DNA of 64,000 nucleotides from Arthrobacter sp. ZGTC412 (GTDB lineage Bacteria > Actinomycetota > Actinomycetes > Actinomycetales > Micrococcaceae). A program made the position numbers and the translations under genes. The notes beneath the pieces are model-generated. The model saw nothing but the letters and a program-made list of their open reading frames with translations, was not told the DNA's origin and made no database searches. Below, piece by piece: positions 31,319 to 40,054 of the stretch. Within the stretch, counting starts at the first letter, position 1. Every line of letters starts with the position of its first letter. The DNA is taken from contig NZ_PJII01000008.1 of assembly GCF_002929215.1 (NCBI RefSeq), forward strand, positions 96,925-160,924, read 5' to 3'.

Positions 31319-32371
31319 CTATCGGGGTACTAGAGAACTTCGGGCGAAGGATATTTCGTCAAGGTCGTCTGGTACGAGATATGTTCCGTCGAAGTCTTTG
31401 GCTCCGCGCAGCCAGGTTTCCTTGGGACTGGTTCCTGGAACTAGATGGTGAAGGGCCAATGCCCTGGCGCCGGCGTCGGTGGCAATTCGGACGCAGTCTG
31501 CAACTGAGGTGTGTGCGTTGTTGTGGTGGTCGATTGCGGCCTGAACGGAGTCCGCAGGGACGCCGGGCCGGTCGCGGTAGATCCAGTCCGCGTCGATCGC
31601 TTCGTGCATTAGCAGGTCAGTGCCGGTGGCCAGACGTACCAGGTTGCGGCAAGGTCCGGTGTCACCGGAGATGGTCACGGACCCTTCGGCTGTATCGAAC
31701 CGGAAGGCAAATGCCGGCGCTATGGGTGCGTGGCGTACGAGCGTGGCCGATACGGTCACGACCTCGTCAGCATAGATCTCGAAGGGTTCCATGTCCGGTG
31801 TGGGGTTGGCATTGGGGTGGTATCCGATTCCGTCGGGAACCCTGATATCTTCGACGTCGAAGAACTCGTAGGGGGAGGGCCGGAGGGTGTCGAAGATCCT
31901 GTCGTTCAGGTCCGTGGCGTAGCCCTGCAGGATGGATTCAAAGAGGGACGCCGTGCCTGGCGTTGGCCTGGCCGGGAAAATCGGTTGGGGTGCTTGGTGT
32001 GCCCGTTTAGACACCGGCGGCAGTAAGCCCCTGTCTCCGGGTCCCACGACCTTGATTCGGTCGCCCTTGGACAGGTCGTACAAACCAAATAGCGCCAGCG
32101 AGCCCAGATCGATCGTGTGATCCGAATGCAGGTGGGTCAGGAAAATGCCCTTGATGGTTGCGATGCTGATCCCTGCGAGCATCAGTTGGCGTCCCACGCC
32201 GTGCCCGCAGTCAACCAGGTAGGCGCGGTCCCCGACCAGCACGGCGGTGGCTATCCCGGAGCGGCGTCCTGCGTCTTCACCTGTCCACCACATGGGCCCT
32301 CCGGCGGTTCCCAGGGTCACGACCCGCGGGTTCAGGTCACTGCGCACAGCTTCATGCTGGATCCGGGCCAT
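31319..32371 (-). CDS. Metallo-beta-lactamase-fold hydrolase
   Basis: 350 residues. The metal motif GIFLTHLHSDHTIDLGSL (HxHxDH) is complete, with TISGDTGPCRNLVRLA giving the later Asp and ALALHHLVPG the last His. The layout is that of the RNase Z/arylsulfatase branch, with a long insert between strands. It is probably a hydrolase of an ester, lactone or sulfate linked to the neighbouring aromatic pathway. Its ATG shares one base with the stop codon of the upstream transporter gene (TGATG), so both are translated from one message controlled from the IclR operator at 33781. Confidence 0.85.
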   Translation of the reverse strand: MARIQHEAVRSDLNPRVVTLGTAGGPMWWTGEDAGRRSGIATAVLVGDRAYLVDCGHGVGRQLMLAGISIATIKGIFLTHLHSDHTIDLGSLALFGLYDLSKGDRIKVVGPGDRGLLPPVSKRAHQAPQPIFPARPTPGTASLFESILQGYATDLNDRIFDTLRPSPYEFFDVEDIRVPDGIGYHPNANPTPDMEPFEIYADEVVTVSATLVRHAPIAPAFAFRFDTAEGSVTISGDTGPCRNLVRLATGTDLLMHEAIDADWIYRDRPGVPADSVQAAIDHHNNAHTSVADCVRIATDAGARALALHHLVPGTSPKETWLRGAKDFDGTYLVPDDLDEISFARSSLVPR

Positions 32372-33738
32372 CAGTTTCCTACCGCTGCTGCTGCCGGCTG
32401 TGATTCATCAGCCGCAGATGAAGCGAGGTTTGCCCGGTAGGACTCTTTGGTCAGGTAGATGGCTGCTGCACTGATGATGCAGACGACGGCGACCATAACT
32501 GAGATGAAGACGGGGTTTCCGCCGCCCATTGCCATCAGGCTTGCAGCGCTCAACGGTGCCAGGCCTGCTCCTAGGGTGGCGGCAAGCTGGTATCCCAGCG
32601 ACGCGCCCGTGTAGCGTGCTCCGGTTCCGAACATCTCGCTGATGAACGCGGCCATGGGCCCATACATCGACGCTTGGATGAGGGGGTTGCCGATCAGGAA
32701 CGCGATCAGGACCAGGGCGACGTTGCCGGATGCGAGCATTTGGAAGATCGGGAAGGCGAGTACTGCGCCGGCGATGGCACCTGTGACCATGACGGGCCGG
32801 CGGCCGACGCGGTCAGACAGGATGGCGAAGAGCGGGATGGTGAAGATGTGCAGGAACGTTGCGACCGCGTGCATCAACAGCACGGTGGTCTGCGCTACCC
32901 CGGTCTGGACGGCCAGCGTAATGGCGAAGGTTGCCAGCAGTCCCTGGAAAACAAAGGCTGCCGAGCCGCCCAATGCTGCGAGTACCACGTTCTTGGGGTA
33001 GCGGCGGAGGACCAGCAGCAACGGGGATTTGGTTTTCTGCGGTTCCAGTTTCTTTGCCTGTTGTGCGGCGGCAAAGAGGGGGCTTTCAGTGACCTTCAAG
33101 CGCACGAACATTCCGACGAGGAGCAACACTGCACTGAACAGGAAGGGCACACGCCAGCCCCAGGTCAGGAAGTCCTCCTTGGGCAGGGTGGAGAAGCCCG
33201 TCATGATCAGCGTGGCGAGCAGGGCACCGGATGGGCCGCCCATGTGCGTGACACTGGCGGCGAAACCGCGGCGTTCTGTCTTGGAATGTTCCAGTGACAT
33301 CAGTGCGGCCCCGCCCCATTCGCCGCCGACAGCCAGACCCTGCACGAGCCGTAGGAAGATCAGCAGCAGGGGAGCAACGACGCCGATCTGGTCGTAGGTG
33401 GGCAGCAGCCCGATCAGGGTGCTCGCCACGCCCATCAGCGACATTGTGATGATCAGCATCGATTTCCGGCCCATCTTGTCACCAAAGTGGCCGAAGATGA
33501 TGCCGCCGAGGGGACGGGACAGGTAGCCGATGGCCAAGGTGCCGAAGGATGCGATGGTGGCAACCACGGGAGTCATGTTGGCGAAGAAGATCTGTCCGAA
33601 AACCAGGCTGGCGGCGATGCCATACAAGAGGAAGTCGTAGAACTCCACGACACTGCCGAGGTAGCTGGAGAAAAGAACCCGCCGCATTTGCTTTCGGTAG
33701 GCCGCCTCAGAGGGGACGGCCGTGGGAGCGCTGGTCAT
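32371..33738 (-). CDS. MFS transporter, metabolite:H+ symporter (MHS) type
   Basis: 455 residues with about twelve hydrophobic helices. It starts LFSSYLGSVVEFYDFLLYG, typical of the MHS branch (ProP/ShiA-like), has the loop 2-3 motif GHFGDKMGRKSM and its repeat SDRVGRRPVM, and RLVQGLAVGGEWGGAALM in helix 5. MHS carriers take up organic acids with protons. Position beside a meta-cleavage operon and a shared operator suggest that it imports the aromatic acid or a precursor. Its ATG at 33738 is followed at one-base overlap downstream by the MBL-fold hydrolase. Confidence 0.88.
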   Translation of the reverse strand: MTSAPTAVPSEAAYRKQMRRVLFSSYLGSVVEFYDFLLYGIAASLVFGQIFFANMTPVVATIASFGTLAIGYLSRPLGGIIFGHFGDKMGRKSMLIITMSLMGVASTLIGLLPTYDQIGVVAPLLLIFLRLVQGLAVGGEWGGAALMSLEHSKTERRGFAASVTHMGGPSGALLATLIMTGFSTLPKEDFLTWGWRVPFLFSAVLLLVGMFVRLKVTESPLFAAAQQAKKLEPQKTKSPLLLVLRRYPKNVVLAALGGSAAFVFQGLLATFAITLAVQTGVAQTTVLLMHAVATFLHIFTIPLFAILSDRVGRRPVMVTGAIAGAVLAFPIFQMLASGNVALVLIAFLIGNPLIQASMYGPMAAFISEMFGTGARYTGASLGYQLAATLGAGLAPLSAASLMAMGGGNPVFISVMVAVVCIISAAAIYLTKESYRANLASSAADESQPAAAAVGN

Positions 33739-33780
33739 AGGAGCCTGCCTTTGGCTGATGAAAAGAAGATTGGAATTTGG

Positions 33781-33810
33781 TGTAAATAACGCTCGTCAGT
33801 GAGCGATAAT
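33781..33810 (-). promoter_or_regulatory. Operator of the transporter-hydrolase operon (IclR-type)
   Basis: Contains the perfect palindrome CGCTC-GTCAGT-GAGCG (33790-33805). Read on the reverse strand, its 30 bases match 34707-34736 upstream of the mhp operon at 22 of 30 positions, including GAGCGTTATTTACA without mismatch. It lies 43 bases before the transporter start and about 90 before the iclR start, so it may also control iclR. Confidence 0.72.
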
Positions 33811-33902
33811 GTACTAACTATAGTGATGGGGCTCACCCTCGCTGTCAATACGGAAGTTCTTGCACGCGCCGGACTTTCCGGCGAATCATTAGGATGGTCA
33901 TC

Positions 33903-34601
33903 GTGACTGACGAACCTGCAGCGCCCGCCTCACGCACGGCCGGCTCCCAGACCCTTGCCCGGGGACTTTCCGTGCTGAAGATGATCGCGGCCTCGCAGCA
34001 GGGGATGGTGATCCAGGACGTCGCCGACCAGTTGGGGGTTCACCGGACCATCGCCTACCGGATCCTGAACACCCTCAGTGACAGCGCCCTGATTCATCGC
34101 GGTGACGACAACAGGTACCGCGGCGCCTCCGGCCTCCTCACTCTGGCCGGCGCCGCCCACTCGGCAATGCGTGCAGCTGCACTGCCGGTGTTGACCGAGT
34201 TGGCGGATCAGCTTCAACAGACGGTCTCGCTGCTGGTGCGGGAGGGGTCGGACGCCGTGGCGTTGGCCGTCGTCGAGCCCCGGAACCTCACCTACCGGAT
34301 TTCGTTCAGCGAAGGAAGCCGCCATCCGCTCAACCGCGGAGCGGCAGGCCACGCCATCAGTTCCTGCTCCGCTCCCACCGAACACGATTCAGAGCCGGTG
34401 CGCGAGGCTAGAGCGAAAGGCTACTCCCTGACGTATGGCGAGGTGGAGCCGAATATGTTCGGCCTCGCCGCCCCCATCCAAGGGGAAGCCTGGGGGAGCG
34501 CTGCCTGCGTCAACCTCATCACCACCCGCCAAGAGCTGGCCGAGAGCGCTATTCCGGCAATCATTGAAGCCGCCGCACGCATAGCCAGCCGCTTGGCCTA
34601 G
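33903..34601 (+). CDS. IclR-family transcriptional regulator of the aromatic operon
   Basis: About 232 residues. The N-terminal winged helix (SQTLARGLSVLKMIAA, then VIQDVADQLGVHRTIAYRIL) binds DNA. The C-terminal domain (LTELADQLQQTVSLLVREG, LNRGAAGHAIS, FGLAAPIQG) binds an effector and is shorter than in classic IclR members. The GTG at 33903 is preferred, with AGGA eight bases upstream; an ATG three codons earlier overlaps that site. It lies between the divergent transporter operon and the mhp operon, and both have the same operator, so it is the likely local regulator, as MhpR is for mhp in E. coli. Confidence 0.85.
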   Translation: MTDEPAAPASRTAGSQTLARGLSVLKMIAASQQGMVIQDVADQLGVHRTIAYRILNTLSDSALIHRGDDNRYRGASGLLTLAGAAHSAMRAAALPVLTELADQLQQTVSLLVREGSDAVALAVVEPRNLTYRISFSEGSRHPLNRGAAGHAISSCSAPTEHDSEPVREARAKGYSLTYGEVEPNMFGLAAPIQGEAWGSAACVNLITTRQELAESAIPAIIEAAARIASRLA

Positions 34602-34706
34602 GCTCTCCTCCACGGTCCCGAACCTAGCCCCGGCAATCACCGCAATTCCCTCCCGCCGTTGACAGACCCTCATCGGCCGTGCTGTGATATTAGCCATACT
34701 CGTGCA

Positions 34707-34736
34707 TATATCGCTTGTAGCTGAGCGTTATTTACA
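34707..34736 (+). promoter_or_regulatory. Operator of the mhp-type operon (IclR-type)
   Basis: TATCGCTT...GAGCGTTATTTACA, a near copy of the site before the transporter gene (22 of 30 bases). It ends 15 bases before the first mhp start codon, just upstream of the GGAGG ribosome site, so a bound repressor would block transcription or sit at the start of the message. Confidence 0.72.
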
Positions 34737-34751
34737 ACATCGGAGGAAGTT

Positions 34752-35624
34752 ATGACGACGCACCGCCCTTACACCAGCGTCTGGGCAGACCTTGCCCAGA
34801 CGGAGTTCAGCCAAGGTTTCATGCAGGCCGGGCCCTACCGCACCCGGTACCTGCATGCCGGTGACTCGTCGAAGCCGACGCTCATTGCCATGCATGGCAT
34901 TACCGGCCATGCCGAGGCCTACGTGCGGAACCTGAAGGCACTGTCGGAGCACTTCGACGTGTGGGCGATCGACTTCATCGGGCACGGCTACAGCGACAAG
35001 CCTGACCATCCGTTGGAGATCAAGCACTACATCGACCAGTTGCTGGGCTTCATGGAAGCCATCGGCGTCGAAAAGTCCTACCTGACGGGGGAGTCCCTCG
35101 GCGGCTGGGTCACGGCCCGGTTTGCGATCGACTACCCGGAAAAGGTGGAGCGCATCCTGCTGAACACCATGGGTGGAACGATGGCCAACCCCGTGGTGAT
35201 GGAGCGGCTCTACACGCTGAGCATGGAGGCCGCCAAGGACCCGTCCTGGGAGCGGGTCAGGACCCGGCTCGAATGGCTCATGGCTGACCCCGCCATGGTC
35301 ACCGATGACCTGATCCGCACCCGCCAGGCTATCTTCCAGCAGCCGGACTGGCTCAAGGCATGTCAGGCCAACATGGCCCTGCAGGACCTTGAAACCCGAA
35401 AGCGGAACATGCTCACGGATGAGGCACTGGGTCAGATCAAGGCACCGGCGCTGGTGCTCTGGACCACCAAGGACCCCTCCGGCCCGGTGGACGAGGGCCG
35501 CCGCATTGCAGGACTCATTCCCAACGGCGAACTCGCCGTCATGGAAAACTGCGGCCACTGGCCCCAGTACGAAGACCCCGAAACCTTCAACCGCGTCTTC
35601 CTCGACTTCATGCTCGCCCGCTGA
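34752..35624 (+). CDS. mhpC: MhpC-like meta-cleavage product hydrolase
   Basis: Alpha/beta hydrolase of 290 residues that would cut the C-C bond of the ring-fission product (2-hydroxy-6-oxonona-2,4-diene-1,9-dioate type), releasing 2-hydroxypenta-2,4-dienoate and a dicarboxylic acid. The oxyanion region is MHGITGHAEAY, the nucleophile is Ser115 in TGESLGGWV, the acid is in LWTTKDPSG and the histidine in MENCGHWPQYED. A strong GGAGG precedes the ATG. It is first in the operon, 15 bases after an IclR operator. Substrate chain length cannot be told from sequence. Confidence 0.85.
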   Translation: MTTHRPYTSVWADLAQTEFSQGFMQAGPYRTRYLHAGDSSKPTLIAMHGITGHAEAYVRNLKALSEHFDVWAIDFIGHGYSDKPDHPLEIKHYIDQLLGFMEAIGVEKSYLTGESLGGWVTARFAIDYPEKVERILLNTMGGTMANPVVMERLYTLSMEAAKDPSWERVRTRLEWLMADPAMVTDDLIRTRQAIFQQPDWLKACQANMALQDLETRKRNMLTDEALGQIKAPALVLWTTKDPSGPVDEGRRIAGLIPNGELAVMENCGHWPQYEDPETFNRVFLDFMLAR

Positions 35625-35675
35625 GCACAACAGCTTCCCTGCACATTCTGCGCACACATAGAACAGAGAACCACC

Positions 35676-37391
35676 ATGGAGTTTGACACCGACGTACTGG
35701 TGATCGGCGCTGGCCCCGTCGGCCTGATGCTGACCAACCTTTTGGGCACCTACGGCCAGGACGTGACCCTGCTCGAGGCGCTGCCCGAGCTGATCGACTA
35801 TCCGCGCGGGGTAGGAATCGATGATGAGTCGCTGCGTTCAGTCCAGACTGCTGGGCTCACCGACACGGTCCTGCCGCACACCACGCCCCAGCACATCATG
35901 CGGCTGGTCAACGGCAGGGGCCGGGTCCTCACCCACAACGCCCCGACCACCGACGAGTTCGGCTGGCCACGCAAAAACGCCTTTATCCAGCCCCTGGTAG
36001 ACCAAGCGATGCTTGAGGGCCTGTCACGGCACGCCACCGTAGACGTCAGGTTCAACCACGAAGTCCTCTCGCTGCGTGAAACTGACAACGGCGTCCTGGC
36101 TACGATCAACGTCAAAGGCGACGACGGGGAGACCGGGCTGAAGCAGATCCACGCCAAATACGTGGTGGGCTGTGAAGGCGGCCGCTCCGCGACCCGGCTG
36201 TGGATGGGTGTGTTGTTCGACGGCAAGTCCCCCTCCACCCGCTGGCTCGTCGTTGACGTCAACAACGATCCGCTCGGCACTCCCAACGTCTTCCTCGGAG
36301 CCGACCCGAAACGCCCCTACGTCTCCATCGGACTGCCGCACGCCATCCGCCGCTGGGAATTCATGCTCTTCGACGGCGAAACCGACGCCATGGTGACCGA
36401 CCCCGACTTCGTTAACGCCCTGCTCGCCGACCACGTACCGGACCCGGCCGGCCTGGACTTCATCCGCCGCCGTGTCTACACCCACCATGCACGCATCGCC
36501 AGCTCCTTCCGCCGCGGCAAGGTCCTGATCGCCGGCGACGCCGCCCACCTCATGCCCGTCTGGATGGGCCAGGGCTGGAACTCCGGAGTCCGAGACGCCA
36601 CTAACCTGGCCTGGAAGCTCGCCACCATCCTCCGCGGCCAAGCCAGCGATGACCTGCTGGACACCTACGACGTCGAACGCCGGGACCACGCTAAAGCAAT
36701 GATCGACTTGTCCCTCACCCTGGGCAACGTCATAAAGGTGACCCACCCGGCCATGGTCGCTTCACGCGACGCCATCGCGGCCGGCTTGAACCTCTTCCCG
36801 CAGGTCAAGGCCTACTTCTCCGACATGAAATTCAAGCCTATGCCGCGCTACACCCGAGGCGTCGTGGTGGACCCCACCAGCCACAACCCCGGCTCCGCCC
36901 TCGCCAAACTCACCAGCAAACTGATCCCCACGCGCACGGCCAACACACAGGTCTCACCGGTCGGCGTCCAGTTCCCACAACCGCGCGTCACCACCAAGAC
37001 CGAATCCAACGTCCTGCTGGATGAGGTCACCGGAAAATGGTGGACCGTCCTGGTCTGGGGGAACAACCCCAAGGACGTGTTCTCCGAAAGCGACCTGGAC
37101 AGGCTTGAGGAGCTCGGCGCGCAGCTGGTCTGCCTTGTTCCAGAAAGCCAGCGCACCTGGTGCGAAGAACGCTACCCGGCAGGCGTCGTCGTCGCCGGTG
37201 ACACCACCGGGCGGCTCAAGAAATGGTTCGACGAGCGCCCCACCCCGGTGGTGTTCGTCCGTCCTGACCGCTTCGTCGCCGGCGCCTGTCTGGCCCAGGA
37301 CGCCCCCAAAACGCTCGACGGCATTCTCGCCGCAATGTCTTTCAAGGAAGGAGTAAGCAATGACGCTCGCACTCGTCTCCATGTCGCATAG
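35676..37391 (+). CDS. mhpA: MhpA-like FAD-dependent aromatic hydroxylase
   Basis: 571-residue class A flavoprotein monooxygenase. The FAD fold is at the start (VLVIGAGPVGLMLTNLLG), the second FAD motif is VLIAGDAAHLMPVWMGQGWNSG, and the C-terminal thioredoxin-like domain is present, as in MhpA and other phenol-hydroxylase relatives. It would use NADH and O2 to hydroxylate 3-(3-hydroxyphenyl)propionate or a similar acid to the catechol cleaved by the next enzyme. Its end overlaps the next gene by 32 bases, and the ribosome site of that gene is inside it. E. coli MhpA is 554 residues, so the length fits. Confidence 0.87.
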   Translation: MEFDTDVLVIGAGPVGLMLTNLLGTYGQDVTLLEALPELIDYPRGVGIDDESLRSVQTAGLTDTVLPHTTPQHIMRLVNGRGRVLTHNAPTTDEFGWPRKNAFIQPLVDQAMLEGLSRHATVDVRFNHEVLSLRETDNGVLATINVKGDDGETGLKQIHAKYVVGCEGGRSATRLWMGVLFDGKSPSTRWLVVDVNNDPLGTPNVFLGADPKRPYVSIGLPHAIRRWEFMLFDGETDAMVTDPDFVNALLADHVPDPAGLDFIRRRVYTHHARIASSFRRGKVLIAGDAAHLMPVWMGQGWNSGVRDATNLAWKLATILRGQASDDLLDTYDVERRDHAKAMIDLSLTLGNVIKVTHPAMVASRDAIAAGLNLFPQVKAYFSDMKFKPMPRYTRGVVVDPTSHNPGSALAKLTSKLIPTRTANTQVSPVGVQFPQPRVTTKTESNVLLDEVTGKWWTVLVWGNNPKDVFSESDLDRLEELGAQLVCLVPESQRTWCEERYPAGVVVAGDTTGRLKKWFDERPTPVVFVRPDRFVAGACLAQDAPKTLDGILAAMSFKEGVSNDARTRLHVA

Positions 37392-38298
37392 CCCCCTACT
37401 GGAGGTGACCGCCCCGCCGGAGGAAATCCAGAGGGACGTCGACGCCGCGTTCGCCGTCGCCCGTCAGTTCGTGGAGGACTTCAACCCGGACCTGGTGGTC
37501 TCCTTCGCCCCGGATCATTACAACGGCTTCTTCTACGAGCTAATGCCTCCCTTCTGCATCGGTTATGAAGCCGTGAGCGTCGGCGACTACGGTTCCGAGG
37601 AGGGGCCGCTGAACGTCCCGACCGCCATCGCAAAGGACCTGGCACAGGCTGTCATCGACGCCGATCTTGACGCCGCGATCTCCCTCAAAATGGAGATCGA
37701 CCACGGTGCGGTGCAGCCGCTCGAGGTGCTGTTCGGCTCCATCGCGGCCAAACCGGTGATCCCGATCTTCGTCAACTCGGTCGCGCCGCCTTTCGCTTCA
37801 ATGCGCCGTATGCGGCAGCTGGGCACCGCCGTCGGAAACTACCTCAAGACCCTGGACCAGAAGGTCCTCATTATCGGCTCCGGCGGACTGTCCCACGACC
37901 CGCCCGTGCCCCAGATCGCCACTGCCACACCCGAACAAAAGACGATGCTGCTCAACGGCCGCCACCCCACCGCCGCTGCACGGAACGCGCGCCAGCAGCG
38001 GGTCATCGACACGGCCGCAGCCTTCGCGAAGGGCGAGGCAACCATTATGGACCTGAACCCGGAATGGGACCGCGAGTTTCTGACGATCATCACCTCAGGC
38101 GAGCTGGAAAAACTGGACACCTGGACCGCAGCGGAAATGGCGGCAACCGCCGGAAACTCCGCCCATGAGGTCCGGAACTGGGTTGCCGCGTACAACGCGC
38201 TGCGCGCGGCAGGAGAGTACACCGTCACCTCGGAGTACTACCGCCCGATCCCCGAATTCATTGCGGGCTTCGGCGTGACGACGGCGGTGGTGAAGTAA
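37360..38298 (+). CDS. mhpB: MhpB-like class III extradiol dioxygenase
   Basis: 312 residues of the LigB-type (class III) extradiol family, which uses Fe(II) and O2 to open 2,3-dihydroxyphenylpropionate beside the hydroxyls. Visible are the N-terminal LVSMSHSPLLE, FAPDHYNGFFYELMPPFCIG, KMEIDHGAVQPLEVLF with a conserved His, and IIGSGGLSHDPPVPQ, all hallmarks of MhpB (314 residues in E. coli). AAGGAAGGAG stands before the ATG, which overlaps mhpA, and its stop shares one base with the mhpD start. Iron ligands look intact. Confidence 0.92.
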   Translation: MTLALVSMSHSPLLEVTAPPEEIQRDVDAAFAVARQFVEDFNPDLVVSFAPDHYNGFFYELMPPFCIGYEAVSVGDYGSEEGPLNVPTAIAKDLAQAVIDADLDAAISLKMEIDHGAVQPLEVLFGSIAAKPVIPIFVNSVAPPFASMRRMRQLGTAVGNYLKTLDQKVLIIGSGGLSHDPPVPQIATATPEQKTMLLNGRHPTAAARNARQQRVIDTAAAFAKGEATIMDLNPEWDREFLTIITSGELEKLDTWTAAEMAATAGNSAHEVRNWVAAYNALRAAGEYTVTSEYYRPIPEFIAGFGVTTAVVK

Positions 38299-39104
38299 TG
38301 ACCGCTACCACGCAGCCTTCCCGCACCGGCACTTTAGAGATATTCGCGGCCGAACTGCTGGAGGCCACCACCTCTTTGGTCCCCGTAGCCCCCCTGCGGG
38401 ACCGGCTCGAGGATATGAGCCTGGCTGATTCCTACTATGTCCAGACCGTCCAGCTGGACCACCACATTGCAGCCGGACGGGTCATGGCCGGCCGCAAGGT
38501 CGGGTTGACCTCCCTGGCTATGCAGAAGCAGCTTGGCGTCGGCTCGCCCGACTTTGGATTCTTCTTCCAGGACATGGTTTACGGCGACGGCGCGAACATC
38601 CCTGCATCGGCCTTCATCCAGCCCAAGGTAGAACCTGAATTCGGTTTCGTATTGAAAGAAAGGCTTCATGGCCCCGGCGTTACCGTTGAGCAGGCCGCTG
38701 CCGCCATCGAGGCCGTCTACCCGGCCATCGAGATCATCGATTCACGCATCACGGACTGGGACATCAAGCTGGTTGACACCGTGGCGGACAACGCCTCCTG
38801 CGGCGCGATCGCTGTCGGTGCAAAACCGCTGGACCTTGATCCCTCGGCGCTGCTGGATACCCCGTGCTCACTCGTCATCGACGGCGTGGTCACTGGCTCC
38901 GGAACCGGCGCCGACGTCATGGGGAACCCGGTAGCCCCGCTTGCCTGGCTGGCCAACGTCCTCGGCGAGCAGGGCGTCGCCCTTGAAGCCGGGCAACTGA
39001 TCCTTCCCGGCTCGTTCACCAAAGCCGAACCCGTCACCGCGGGAAGCACAGCCGTCGCGGACTTCGGTCCGCTGGGCTCACTGACCATCCACTTCACAGA
39101 CTAA
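38298..39104 (+). CDS. mhpD: MhpD-like 2-keto-4-pentenoate hydratase
   Basis: 268-residue member of the hydratase/decarboxylase family that adds water to 2-hydroxypenta-2,4-dienoate to give 4-hydroxy-2-oxovalerate. Seen are GRKVGLTSLAMQKQLGV, DFGFFFQDMVY, the metal-binding VEPEFGFVL, AIEIIDSRITDW and LILPGSFTKAEPVTAG. The start ATG shares its first base with the mhpB stop codon (TAATG), so translation is coupled. All expected acidic metal ligands are present. Hydratase rather than the related decarboxylase is inferred from its place between mhpB and mhpF/E. Confidence 0.9.
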   Translation: MTATTQPSRTGTLEIFAAELLEATTSLVPVAPLRDRLEDMSLADSYYVQTVQLDHHIAAGRVMAGRKVGLTSLAMQKQLGVGSPDFGFFFQDMVYGDGANIPASAFIQPKVEPEFGFVLKERLHGPGVTVEQAAAAIEAVYPAIEIIDSRITDWDIKLVDTVADNASCGAIAVGAKPLDLDPSALLDTPCSLVIDGVVTGSGTGADVMGNPVAPLAWLANVLGEQGVALEAGQLILPGSFTKAEPVTAGSTAVADFGPLGSLTIHFTD

Positions 39105-39113
39105 GGACCCCCC

Positions 39114-40052
39114 ATGGCAAAGAAAACAGCCGCTATTGTCGGCTCGGGAAACATCGGCACCGACCTGATGTTCAAAATCATGCGCCGCAGCAAGAACCTC
39201 GAGGTCAAGTACATGATCGGCGTTGACCCGGCCTCGGACGGTCTCGCCCGTGCCGCCCGGCTGGGCATCAGCACATCCGCGGAGGGTGTGGACTGGCTCC
39301 TGGCCCAGGACGAACTTCCTGACTTCGTCTTCGAGTGCACCTCCGCCAAGGCCCACGAAGCCAACGCGCCCAAGTACAAAGCCGCCGGGATCCATGCGAT
39401 CGACCTGACCCCCGCCGCCGTCGGGCCCTACCTCTGCCCCGTGGTGAACTTGGACGCCCTCGAAGATGTCCTGAACGTCAACATGATCACCTGCGCCGGG
39501 CAGGCCACCACCCCCATCGTCGCCGCGATCTCCACGGTGGTCCCGGTGGACTACGCAGAGATCGTCGCGTCCATCGCCTCCAAGTCCGCGGGACCGGGCA
39601 CCCGCGCCAACGTTGACGAGTTCACCGAAACCACGGCAAAGGCCCTGGAAGAGGTCGGTGGTGCCAAGCGGGGCAAAGCCATCATCATCATCAACCCGGT
39701 GGAACCGCCCATGATTATGCGCAACACCATCTACGCCGCGATCCCCGCCCAGGCCGCCGAAGCCGGCAACCTGCAGGACAAGATCCGCGCCGCGATTGAC
39801 GAGGCCGTCGCCAAGATCCAGGACTACGTCCCCGGCTACTCCCTGCGCGTCGAGCCCCAGTTCGACGCCGCCCGCGAAGATTGGAACGGCAACGGCCGCG
39901 TCGGCGTCTGGGTCCAGGTCAAGGGCGCAGCAGACTACCTCCCCGAATACGCCGGCAACCTGGACATCATCACCGCCGCCGCCACCCGGACAGCTGACCT
40001 GCTGGCCGATCGCATGGACGCCGTGACCCCTTCAACACCCGTAGGAGCATAA
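39114..40052 (+). CDS. mhpF: Acetaldehyde dehydrogenase (acylating)
   Basis: 312 residues. It oxidises acetaldehyde and CoA to acetyl-CoA with NAD, working as a complex with the aldolase MhpE, which channels the toxic aldehyde. The NAD fold is [17 protein letters not shown], the catalytic cysteine lies in [12 protein letters not shown], and the conserved [16 protein letters not shown] region is intact. The gene sits nine bases after mhpD and two bases before mhpE, the order D-F-E of many mhp-type clusters. Confidence 0.94.
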   Translation: MAKKTAAIVGSGNIGTDLMFKIMRRSKNLEVKYMIGVDPASDGLARAARLGISTSAEGVDWLLAQDELPDFVFECTSAKAHEANAPKYKAAGIHAIDLTPAAVGPYLCPVVNLDALEDVLNVNMITCAGQATTPIVAAISTVVPVDYAEIVASIASKSAGPGTRANVDEFTETTAKALEEVGGAKRGKAIIIINPVEPPMIMRNTIYAAIPAQAAEAGNLQDKIRAAIDEAVAKIQDYVPGYSLRVEPQFDAAREDWNGNGRVGVWVQVKGAADYLPEYAGNLDIITAAATRTADLLADRMDAVTPSTPVGA

Positions 40053-40054
40053 CC

